64,000 nt of DNA, taken from Ciona intestinalis (taxonomy: Eukaryota; Chordata; Ascidiacea; Phlebobranchia; Cionidae). The stretch covers positions 218,310 to 282,309 of the forward strand of contig NW_004190398.2 of assembly GCF_000224145.3 (NCBI RefSeq). Direction: 5' to 3'. The notes under the pieces are model-generated. The model saw only the letters and a program-made list of their open reading frames with translations, was not told where the DNA came from and did no database searches. A program made the position numbers and the translations under genes. Shown piece by piece: positions 34,761 through 44,747 of the stretch; position 1 is the first letter of the stretch; each line of letters opens with the position of its first letter.

Positions 34761-35284
34761 ATGCTTTCTTTTTTAATATTTATAAGTTTTTTATCAGCTT
34801 TTGCAAGTAAGTTTATTTGTTTTTTTTATATTTTTATGTTAAAAGTATGTATAAAATGCACGAGAGTGAGTACTAATCGGAGCGATGAGCATAACTGCAC
34901 ATGCACTGCAAACCATGTCAGATGTGGAAGTATAACAAAAACTAAGGACTGCATGTCTAATTTTGGATGCATTAATAAGTATCAAATACTAAATGGTATC
35001 ATAAACTATGAAGATGGATCTGATGAGGCTAGCAAAAAAACGAACCAATTCTCCCGTACAAGTATGCAGGTAAAATGTTTTATTGCGAATCAGAAGATTT
35101 ACAGAAACGGCTAATTGAGCTTTAAACAGTAAAAAGGGGAGGAAACAAATATTTGCTAAGAAGTAAATACTTTTACGATTATGTATGGTCAAAACACTGA
35201 GATTTGGTGCAGGTCTAGTTACAGCATTATTGAAACTGAAGTATGGGATACAGTACGATGCGAAAATGCACATAACACAGGTGT
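34761..35284 (+). pseudogene. degenerate inverted copy of the LDLa receptor
   Basis: A signal-peptide-like exon (MLSFLIFISFLSAFA, donor GCAA|GTAAGT) is followed by sequence paralogous to the middle of the neighbouring receptor. NRSDEHNCTCTANHVRCG matches DEKNCTCLNNQVKCG. CMSNFGCINKYQILNGIIN matches CTSNLGCLSNYQILDGAIN. A later frame (YGQNTEIWC, ETEVWDTVRCEN) matches GGQNHEWWC and VKFWDTAQCDN. Only fragments remain, in more than one frame, and the copy stops where a SINE fragment begins. It lies head-to-head with the functional gene, pointing to an inverted duplication followed by decay. Confidence 0.7.
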
Positions 35285-36380
35285 TTTATTTCACCACCTT
35301 GTGCCCACATACTAGTTACCACCTATGTAACTTTGTGGGTGCATATTTGCACTAAAAACAAGCAGCAATAATGAGTAACATACAAAAAATCCTTGTTTAA
35401 TAAGCAATTTTAGGAAACATATATTATATAAATAAACTGAATAATTTTAACAAAGAAATTTCTAAACTAAATGAAATTCTTTGTATGTTATGCATTTGCA
35501 TGATATGTATTCTGTATATTTATAATGTGGATATTTGTATCATACTACATTTTGTACCATTTTGTATTGGATTTTGCACCTGACAAATCAAAATACCAAA
35601 ATTGTATTCACATGATTAATATCAAAAGTCACTCAATAGCATTATCACCCAAAATAAATAAAAATTCATGTTAACACATATGATACAACGCTTGGAAAAT
35701 ATTTGCCTTAATCCTAAGCAAACAAGCATGACCAACAAACTTCAAGGGATTTTTTGCTAAACAATGTAGGATTTTACAACATACTTTGTTTTAAGTGTAA
35801 AGTAAACTATAGTTAGGCATTAACTAATGCAGTAAATGTCAGAAACTTAAATCAAATCCTTGCTGGAAATGATCTAATGACACAATGGGAACAATAGCTT
35901 TTAACTGCATAACACAACATAGTTCAAGGCATAGGTAAAGTTATTAGAAGCTGATGTGATTTTTCTATAATTGTTTTATAGAAACCTGTACCACAGAAAT
36001 ATTTTCACTTATATATATTTGGTACTTTTTGCCAATATTAAAATTGATTAGTTTAGACTTTTATGTTGGGAATTTTAGATAAACTTAAGTAAGATTGTGA
36101 AGATTGTTTAGCTTTAGACTTTACATTATAATAACGGCAATGTTTAGGGTTCTGCTCTTTTCTCTTGTACTACTACCATATGGACTTGGAGATGAAGGTA
36201 AAAACTGGAAAAGTTCATATTTATGAATAAATGATAGAATGCAACTTACTTTATCCTCGTGTGGCCAGAAAACAACGTTTGTTATAACACGGGTGTTATT
36301 TTTCAAACACCTCGTGCCAGCTGACGAGTTACCAAGTATGCTACTTTGTGGGTAACTAGAATAAGCCCTTCGTGGGTAAT
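35262..36380 (-). mobile_element. two SINE fragments
   Basis: About 35275-35350 and 36222-36380 match the 3' half of the SINE at 43640-43978: ACTTACTTTATCCTCG, AACACCTCGTGCCAGC, GAGTTACCA and ACTTTGTGGGT in the same order. The first borders the LDLa receptor pseudogene; the second lies in intron 1 of the phospholipase gene. The sequence between them (35351-36139) is plain AT-rich spacer. Confidence 0.65.
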
Positions 36381-38683
36381 TAGAATTTATAAGAATATGC
36401 CTGGCTGGATATACAAATGTTCATGAAAAACACTGGAAAATTTAATATTTATAAGAATAAGCCTGAATATATAAATATTTATAAAAAAAAGGCTGGAAAA
36501 ATACCTGTGTTAAAAGAAGTTTAATTTACCTAATTTAAAATTTTTCAATATTCAGATTCAAATTTGGAGTGGAAAAAACAAATGAAAGAATTAGAAAAAA
36601 TAGGAAAAGAAGTTCCAGTGAGTTTCAATAAATGAACATAATTTTGTGTTTAATAATCGATTATAAAAGCAGGGACCTGAAATTACTGTTTACAAAACTG
36701 GTACTGATTTTTTCAACATAACATTTGAATCTCAACCTGAAGAAAAAACAGGTAAAACTACACTGTAATAAATTAAAATTAAACTATTACTTGCCTAACA
36801 TTGAGTGAAAGTGCTTATACCACATATTAAGTACATTAGTTTTTAATTCCTAAGTAAAAGAGTTTTAAAAAACACAGAAATAATTATTTTAATTTTCCAT
36901 TACTACGTCTATAGCGATTTGACAATTGTAACAACACAATAACATGCGGTCTCTAATCCTTTTGCTGGTCACTAGTAAAAATGTTGGTCTTAAAAGGTAT
37001 AATTATTTATTTGGTAAAAGGGTAGTGTAGTGTTTAAAATTAAACTTGAAAATGTGTGAAAAAAAGTGCCATATCACCATTTTTAATATAAGAGCTGCTG
37101 TCGTGATATATTTGTTATTTGTTCGATTGTTCAATTCAAACAGGGTGCTATTACAGAAATATACAGTAGTACACTGTCAGTACGGTTCACTAGCTAAAGG
37201 ATTATTCAAGCGCGACCTCGCGCAAAACAAAAATTAATTTTCCCAGTACCTTTTCGTCAAAGGGGCATACCCTATGATGACGCACCTAACGGGGATATAA
37301 AGTTTACGCGAATATTATGTGTAGTGCACGACAATGCTTTTTATAATTTGTTTTTTTTTTGTAGTACACTTACTTCGACCACAAGATATTGATGTTGTTG
37401 GAGCAATGGGAGATTCGATTACGGTAAGAACAAATAGAACGCGTGTACAAGTTGCTACATAACCTAAATTTAATTTCCCCAAAAGGCGGCGAACGGCGCC
37501 GGTGCTAATACAATAGCAGGAGTGGCAATACAATATCGTGGTATATCTTGGACTTCGGGAGGCGACGAGTCATTAGAAACTTCGCTGACCATTACGAGTA
37601 AATTGAATAGTATGTATAAAAAGCAGAAACTCTTGTTAATAAGTCTATTTTTTTGTTTTCTTAGATATACTGAGAAAGTTTAACCCCCAAGTAAAAGGTT
37701 ACGGTGTCGGTAACGGTTTTTTGTACCAAAAGTCGCGAAGAAGATTGGTTCAACGTTGGTGTGCCAGGAGCAAAGGCTAAGTATGCGCCTAGAGATTANN
37801 NNNNNNNNNNNNNNNNNNNNNNNNNNNNNNNNNNNNNNNNNNNNNNNNNNNNNNNNNNNNNNNNNNNNNNNNNNNNNNNNNNNNNNNNNNNNNNNNNNNN
37901 NNNNNNNNNNNNNNNNNNNNNNNGCCGTGAATGTGTCTTGCCCAAGAACACATGCGCCCACAATGGTAGCAACGTCGAGCCTTGAACCCATAACCTCTGG
38001 GTTACAGGCAGGCGCGCTAACCACTATACCATGGCGCCGGACGAGATATAGCCTAATAGTCACGTGAGACATAGCCTAATAGTCACGTATACTATAACAT
38101 AACCCATAGTACTGTTGGATATAGTTACCTCGCAGACGATATGTATATAGTTGTCATTGTAGTCCACTATTGCGTTTAGTCTATTGATTTACATGAGTAT
38201 TTGTTTCCATCCCGAGACAAATAAATAACTATCACTACAGTTTGAGGCAGAAGGCGCCAAAACCACGGAATGGAGCGTGAGCGACCTCAAGTGTCCGACT
38301 AAGGTAACTAAATAAACACAACGGTTTGGGGCGCTAATGATGAAGAAAGGCACATTCAGTAAGCCAGTATTGTTTTGGGTATAATTATGCTTTAACTTAA
38401 ACAGAGACAATGTATCGTTGGTTATCGCCTAAATATACAGCGGGCGGCCTTTATTTAGCACTAATATTTCCAGGAAAAACCTTATATCTACACACGACTC
38501 AATAGTCCTTCAGGCGAAATTCCTCCAGAAATAACAACTACGGAGTCGAGCGATGATTCCGTTTGCCCAAAACTGAATTGTCTCTCGTTGCCTATTTGGG
38601 TTATTAGCGTAGTGGGGGTTTTCGTGGCTGCCATTGCTGGACTGCTTGTTCTGTTGCTAATTTTGACGACTCAGTCCCAATAA
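36140..38683 (+). CDS. phospholipase B1-like GDSL lipase, membrane anchored, interrupted by an assembly gap
   Basis: Ecto-lipase of the PLB1 family. Readable exons: 36140-36197 (signal peptide MFRVLLFSLVLLPYGLG), 36556-36617, 36673-36751, 37365-37423, 37486-37597, 37665-37798 (into the gap), 38241-38303, 38474-38683. The catalytic block I is VVGAMGDSIT followed by AANGAGANT, with the nucleophile Ser in GDS, then VAIQYRGISWTSGGD as in PLB1. The end has LKCPTK, PYIYTRLN and a C-terminal helix (LPIWVISVVGVFVAAIAGLL). Blocks carrying the catalytic Asp and His are not present: they belong in the gap. In exon 6 the frame slips at a run of six T (37717-37722); with five T, GYGVGNGF would lead into REEDWFNVGVPGAKAK, so a sequencing error is likely. 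One lipase unit is visible, against four in mammals. Confidence 0.8.
37799..37923. other. 125-N assembly gap in the phospholipase gene
   Basis: A run of 125 Ns. About 200 residues of the lipase core should lie between exons 37665-37798 and 38241-38303, too much for the stated gap plus 317 bases, so the gap is undersized or sequence was collapsed at the flanking SINE. Confidence 0.9.
37924..38042 (-). mobile_element. SINE, head portion
   Basis: Matches the tRNA-like head of the 43640-43978 SINE: TGGTTAGCGCGCCTGCCTGT on the minus strand with GTTATGGGTTCAAGGCTCGA (box B-like). It abuts the assembly gap. An 18-base motif, ATAGCCTAATAGTCACGT, is repeated twice just after it (38046-38088). Confidence 0.75.
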
Positions 38684-38693
38684 GAAGCTGTGT

Positions 38694-38834
38694 AATCGTC
38701 CAATTTGGTAGTAAACAAAGAACATTCAAAGAATTATAAAATCGTATCTTCACGACTACTGTAGAACGTTATTAAATGTTCAAAACACGATCAAGATATG
38801 CTAAAGGTATCTTATCTTCCCCCCACCCTACTAT
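38694..38834 (+). mobile_element. MITE family A copy 7 (5'-truncated)
   Basis: Begins 11 bases after the phospholipase stop codon, so it forms part of the 3' UTR. Contains TTTGGTAGTAAACAAAGAAC and ends CCCCACCCTACTA. Confidence 0.75.
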
Positions 38835-39106
38835 AAATGAAAACAATATAAAAAAAAGGTGTCGACAAATCTATTATATGTTTTTCTTTGTCTATCTTAT
38901 CTATATGCAATTTTTGTTATCGTGTACAATGTTTTGAAAATGATACTTGCATATTAATTACACCGCAAATTTGATTATTTAAATGTACAGTACAATTTAT
39001 AAATAAACGGTACAATTTATACGCATTGTAGCAATATTAAAACAGTTTGTAAAGTGTAGATTGTCACGGTGGTAAAGTAACCACAGATGTTATAAAACGA
39101 GTATCG

Positions 39107-39195
39107 TATAGGGTGGGGGAAGATGGGACATCTTTTCATTCTTTTTTCTCGTCCCATTTGGTAGTAAACAAATAACTTTCAAAGAATTAGAAAAG
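39107..39195 (+). mobile_element. MITE family A copy 8 (left part only)
   Basis: TATAGGGTGGGGGAAGATGG with the following CGTCCCATTTGGTAGTAAAC; the right half is missing. Confidence 0.7.
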
Positions 39196-39423
39196 AATAA
39201 GGGCAATCGACTGTCGCATTAGGCTTAATTGCTGCACAGATTACAATGACGCATTTCAACATTCCCGCTGCATTTGTATTAACAAATTATTCAAGTATAT
39301 TAACAGTACTTTACGTACAATCAAAGTTTCGATTCTTTCTATATTAGTTCAACAGCTTCCCTGCAAACAAATACAGGAAATCACACGATGACATCAGCAT
39401 AAACCGCAAACCTCAAGTCTAAC

Positions 39424-39600
39424 TAAATGAATGAAAGAATGAATGAATGTAACTTACTTAATCCTCGCGTGACTGGAAAACGGCAGTCATTATCACACGG
39501 GTTTAACACCCTGTACCAGCTTACGAGTTACCATGTATGTTACTTTGTAGGTAATTTTTTTTTTGTATGGCTGATAATTTGGACAACCCATTAGTGACCA
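39424..39600 (-). mobile_element. SINE, 3' portion
   Basis: ATTC-type tail (GAATGAATGAATG on the plus strand) and the body CTTAATCCTCGCGTGACTGG, GAGTTACCATGTATGTTACT and GGACAACCCATTAGTGACCA. The tRNA-like head is absent. Confidence 0.75.
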
Positions 39601-39874
39601 CTAGGTTGGTCGAATAACAATGTAACATTTTTTGTCTGTCATTTATTTTAAAAACTAATTTTCTGCTATAAGTGTCACACACAATGCATATAGAGTAATG
39701 TTAACTTTATTTTTAAAGCTGTATTCTACAACAAAACATCAGTACGAAAGTCAAAAGGGGTTTTAGTTGTACATAAAATAGGCAAATGTAATGGTACGCT
39801 CAATACAGGAATGCAGTAAAATAGAACAATAAGCAGTAAAGGCAGGTCCCGAAAGACGGACGTCAACGGATATT

Positions 39875-42423
39875 TCAAATAAAGAACCCTGGGGATGGGT
39901 TTCGGTTGCAACGTGTTTGAAACCTGCATACCATGCAAGCAATTCTTCGCTTGGAATCTGTAATATATAATATAATTAAATGTGTACATCGAGCCAGATC
40001 CACGAAAATATCACAAAAAAGTATATTTTGTCGAGTTAGATGATCTGCTGCTATATAGTAAAGAAGAATTTCCACAATTTGAGTTAAAGAATTTTCCCTA
40101 ACCAAAGATGCCTATCTATCTTTTTTAGTTTTCAATTAATTTACACGCATACCTCTACAGCGGCCACACTTAAACGGGTAATGTCGCCATGGTCGGAAAA
40201 CTTGTCTGCAGTATTTCCTCCTGCAAACATACAAATCACCTCCCGAACGACCAAGATTGACAGGCGAAGGGACTCCATCTAACTCCACTTCCTCTTTCGC
40301 TCTATGCTCCGCAGAGGCATTTGCATCATTCGGAAGTCGGTTTGTACGATAGAAATCAATGATTTCATTCATAGTAAAGGGACAGTCCAACTATAAAAAA
40401 AAACATATTTATTGAACAATACGAAGAACATACTCTGGCGGACGTATTGCTTGTCAAAAGGTCAACTTAAAATAATTGCGCACATCGAAACTTAATTAGC
40501 AAGTACGATTTCCTAATTGAACTGAAGCAGCACTGCAAGGAAATTCCTTTGGCATACACTCCTTGCCACAAACGTCAAACTTAATGACAACCGCTTTAGG
40601 CATCAGCCTTGTTTTAAAAAGCAGCTTTACCAACTAGCTGCCAAAATATCAAGTATTCACGGTCTTACCATATCTGTGTCCTCGCATCTTTGTACCAATT
40701 CCGCTTTCGGCAAGCACGTTGTGTTGTCTGTGAAATTCCTATTTGAACAAGTCCATGTCGTGTCTGCGCCACTGATAGTTGAATAGTTAGTGGGACAGGA
40801 TGCAAGACACTCGGTAGCATATTCGTTGACTACGTCAGAGCATGACGTCACGTTGCCCGGCAACTTTGTGGTATCACAATGCGTTTGGATATTGACAACT
40901 GTTGAAATGAACAGATTTAAAGCAGTTGGAATTTACATACAAAATAATTGCATTGGAAATCAGAACGTTTCAGTCATTTTAAATTTGAAAGCGAGACCGC
41001 ATGGCCCAGTTTTGGCAAAACAACCCTCTGGCGAAATGCTTGCGGCTGGCAGTACCTCTTAAGCATAGGAACGTGACGCATTTAAAAGACATCGGTCGTG
41101 TATTAATAAATTGTATTCGTCTAAATATTAGAAAACTGCTGAAAAGGCCGAACTACTTGCAGCATTTGTATCTCAGTTTAATAATAACATTTCAATTTAT
41201 TCATTCTATATTATGCTGTATAGTATATACAAGACGGCATCAATAACGCAACTCGATTCCCTGTTGCGCTGCTTTGTATTTCGGTCGACGTGACAAAACT
41301 GTCATGAATCTGTCCCAGCGGGTTAGAAATAAACAAAATAACTTTTCTTGTCCATAGGAAGACGATTTTTATTGTGTTAAGCATGACAAAGCATTTAAAA
41401 TGATGTTCATTTATTTGCGTATCATCGGAACGACTTTTTAATTTGATTCGCAACTTATCGACCTTACATAACAGCTTTCCACTGAGTTCTAAAACCAGCT
41501 TCTCGTTTTAAGTAACATATTTAGTGCAAACTATTTTACTTACATTTGTAAGTTGCGTGGAAACCATATAGATTGATCCGATAATCAGAAACGAATTTCA
41601 AACGAAGTCTTTGGGTAGTCGATGTAAAATTGAAAGGTGAATGTGACCCGTAAAAATATTGTGGAGGTATTTCGCTGTTTTTTCTTCCGTACATGACCTG
41701 GCATTGGTTTAGAACAATATTATAGAATAATGTTAAGGTTTTAATCCGCCATTACAATTTAATAGGAACTACCTAACTCTTGCTTACGCATACGCAAAAC
41801 ATGCTGAATTGCAAAATAATCTGTAAGCGAAGGATTGTAAAATAAGGTTGAGATTTAAAGCTCTATTGGCTGAAACCTTTAAGTTTAGTTAATACTATTT
41901 TGGTCATTAACCTTTAGGTAATCTGTCATGTTTCCCAACACAACATCCTGCAATTCGAAATAGGTGAACTGTACTGCAACAACGTGTTTTTTTGGCGCCA
42001 TGATGTAATACGAGCATATGGTGTTGCTTGTGTAAGCCCAAGGATAGAAAGGACTACTCACAAAGCCACCCGTTCCGTCGCTGTTTCTTATATTTGTGCA
42101 TACGGAATATCCTGTCATGTAAAATAAAATAGATTGAATTTATAGATCTTATTGAATGAGACACATATCGCAGGCTAATAATTGAAACTACGAAAAGGCG
42201 AATACTGACAGAAAAAAACGACAGCCAAAATGTTGTTTTGTGGCTTTTTATTGCAAACTATTTGAATTAAAAAAATGTGGCAGTTAAAATACAAAATGCT
42301 AAACGCAATCGTTATAATGATAGAATAGCACTAGCATTAAACAATACAACAAAATACAAAAATAAAATTCTTACCTTCGCAGGCAAAGAATACCAAAAGC
42401 AAAATTGATCCAATCTGATTCAT
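39875..42423 (-). CDS. secreted CUB / sushi-like / Cys-rich protein B, 6 exons
   Basis: Paralogue of the gene at 27699-30815; predicted 317 aa. Exons: 42375-42423, 41912-42111, 41544-41697, 40669-40898, 40153-40390, 39875-39957; all phases agree. Signal peptide (MNQIGSILLLVFFACEG); a clear CUB domain (GGFVSSPFYPWAYTSNTICS to LRLKFVSDYRINLYGFHATY); a sushi-like Cys module (THCDTTKLPGNVTSCSD to TTWTCSNRNFTDNTTCLP); a DCPFTMNEIIDFYR segment; and a basic Cys-rich end (CRRKYCRQVFRPWRHY, KCGRCR, CMVCRFQTRCNR). Exon 3 (154 nt) and the last exon (83 nt) have exactly the lengths and phases of protein A. Fragments such as CMVCRF versus CMTCRY and DCPF versus SCPF confirm homology. Function unknown. Confidence 0.82.
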
Positions 42424-42756
42424 TGCTTTCGCTGAACTAATGCAAGTGGTTCTCCTCGGGCGCTATTTATTCTACATTTCGAAGAACGCAGCGGTTCAAG
42501 ATGATGACGTAATGTTTACTTTTTTTCTCACATGCCCGACTGGGCGCTTGCCATCGCATGATGCAGTAACCTATTTCATATCACGAACCGAAACATTAAT
42601 AGAAAAAACTATCACGGTTATATAGAAATTATAATGAACTTTCTCGTCAAGACCATACACAAAGCAGTATCGAAATTACGTAACAACACATCAAGAAGAT
42701 GTCGTTTCCGATTCCTCTGATCGTAAAGTTTCGCTTTCGAAGTTTAACATTAAACT

Positions 42757-42812
42757 AAACCAAAGTTAGTATAGACCTATATATAGAGCTATACTAACTT
42801 TGACTAAACCAT
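42757..42812. repeat. long hairpin
   Basis: CAAAGTTAGTATAG and CTATACTAACTTTG form a perfect 14-bp stem with a 14-base loop. Flanking AAACTAAACC and ACTAAACC-type bases and AAGTTTCG motifs extend the symmetry weakly. It could be a tiny foldback element upstream of the CUB protein B gene. Confidence 0.6.
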
Positions 42813-43253
42813 ACGTTACGAAAGTTTCGGTTTCGTGTTAGTACACATGCGGAAATTGTGACGTTATACCCGCGAGGCTATATCGATAAACTTTTCGTTT
42901 TTCGATGTATTGGGACTTTCGCGCTTTTAAGAGAAAGTTCATGGAAAAAAATGACTTATGCGAAATACAGTGGTACCAATGCCAAATTTGTGGCACCAGT
43001 ATTAAACTTTTTGCTAGGTTATTTAAGTTTAATTGCATTTGTAGGGTACAAAATTTACCAATTAAATTCGAACAATACCAAGAGAGTTCAAACAAAGTTA
43101 ATTCTTTACAATAACATATACTGTATAGGTAACATAGCAGTAGGGCAAAACAAAAATGGTTTAGACCCAATAAAAACTAGCAAGGATTTTGAACTCTCAT
43201 CATATCCCGCTTGCTTGCAAATATTTAAAGTAGCAACGCTTATACTTATGTAT

Positions 43254-43441
43254 ATAGTAGGCCTGGGAAAAATAGGACACTTTCCGTTCTATTATTTCGT
43301 CCCATTTGGTAATAAGCAAAGAATATTAAAAACGTATCTCCACGAACCCCTGATAGACCGTAGTTAAATGTTTGAAATAAGATCAGGATATTTAAATATT
43401 CCGTGCTAAAGATGTCCCATCTTCCCCCGTCGTACTATATA
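43254..43441 (+). mobile_element. MITE family A copy 9
   Basis: Left end TAGTAGGCCTGGGAAAAATA, interior CGTCCCATTTGGTAATAAGC, right end CATCTTCCCCCGTCGTACTA, then an (AT)n run. The 169-codon plus-strand frame at 42858-43367 runs into it. Confidence 0.75.
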
Positions 43442-43637
43442 TATATATGGCGTCGGCTATATAATTTTCGGCCCATTTCAGAATATGTATACCGATTCAG
43501 CAGTTTTGTAAGCCAGCATCTAAACACCCCGGGGCGCAGATATTTTTGTCCAGCAAAGTTCTTGGTTAGGAGAATATTTCATATTGCAGAAATTACATAT
43601 ATGTTTGAATACTCTTTGTACGAAACATTACATTTTT

Positions 43638-43978
43638 GAATGAATAATTGAATAAATGAATGTAAATTACTTTATCCTCGCGTGGCTGGAAAACGACAGT
43701 CGTTATCACACGGGTTTAACACCTCGTGCCAGCTTACGAGTTACCATGTAGGCTATGTTTCTTTGTGGGTGATTATTTTTTTGTTAATTTTTTCTTCATT
43801 TTTTTTATGAAAGGCTGATAATATGGACAACCCATTAGTGCCCACTGGGTTGGAGCAATTGTCGTTAAGTGTCTTACCAAAGGTCACATACGCCCGCAAT
43901 GGTAGCAGCGTCAAGCCTTGAACCCATTACCTCTGGGTTACAGGCAGGTGCGCTAACCACTGTGCCAAGGCGCCGGAT
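43638..43978 (-). mobile_element. full-length tRNA-derived SINE
   Basis: On the minus strand it starts TCCGGCGCCTTGGCACAGTGG, continues with a box A-like TGGTTAGCGC and a box B-like GGGTTCAAGGCTTGACGC, and ends in an (ATTC)n-like tail at 43638-43660. About 340 bp. It is the reference for at least eight fragments in this window. It resembles the composite SINE described from Ciona, but the name cannot be confirmed here. Confidence 0.85.
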
Positions 43979-44747
43979 ATTTTTTAATTACGACGCGTAG
44001 TGACAGAATGTTTTTAAATCATGAAATCGTTCTTTGTGTATTTGAACCAATGTTTATATATGGTAATATAATAACATTGGTTTAAACCTAGAAGGGCATC
44101 AACATCTGCCATCTTTGTTCATCCTCAGTCATGGCATAGGATTTTCCATGGCTTTATCAGATCATCGAACATTCTATTCCAGGAGTGCAATTTTATTTGT
44201 AAATAGATCCGCTTTATAAAAGACAAAATAGATTTACTTGTTTCGACAGTTTTAAACTTTTTTTACGAGTAAAAAATAACACATATGAAAAAACCACAAA
44301 TAAATTATCGCTCCCCAATCGCTGTACCCGTATGACAACAAACTACAAATCAAATCTCAGATCTTATACACTTTAACATCTAGTATTCTGTAAAAAAAAA
44401 ATTTTTTATAATATGAAATGTTTCACAGATTTTATCATTAAGAATAAAATTAAATAGCTTTTGTACACTATATCGCGTATTTAGCGACTGTCGCTTGTCG
44501 CAATTTCTTATAGCTTCCTTTATAGCTCTATGGTGAAATATGTAAAAATTTTAAAAACGCTAAACAAAGTATAAATAAATTTATTTTAGTTTACAGAATG
44601 TTAGCATCTTAAGCGTATGGAACAGCATGAAACTTCAGGTCATTTGTATAATTTAACAAAGCAATACTGGTCGTCACAACCTCTTAATACTGCACACATT
44701 TGGATTAGAGAATTCAACCAACTTTTTTAACAAGACAAATAAATAAA
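43979..44747. other. 5' flank of SAMD4
   Basis: AT-rich region before the short first coding exon of SAMD4. Promoter and 5' UTR are expected here; no other feature is seen. Confidence 0.4.

Noticed and set aside
37680-38072. Minus-strand ORF across the second gap
   Set aside because: Formed by Ns plus the tRNA-like head of the SINE.
42858-43367. 169-codon plus-strand ORF
   Set aside because: It runs into the MITE at 43254, overlaps a 110-codon frame on the other strand, has no recognisable domain and no supporting splice or promoter signal.
43900-43978. True tRNA gene
   Set aside because: The box A/B-like sequence belongs to the SINE head; no complete cloverleaf could be drawn and the 3' side continues into the SINE body.
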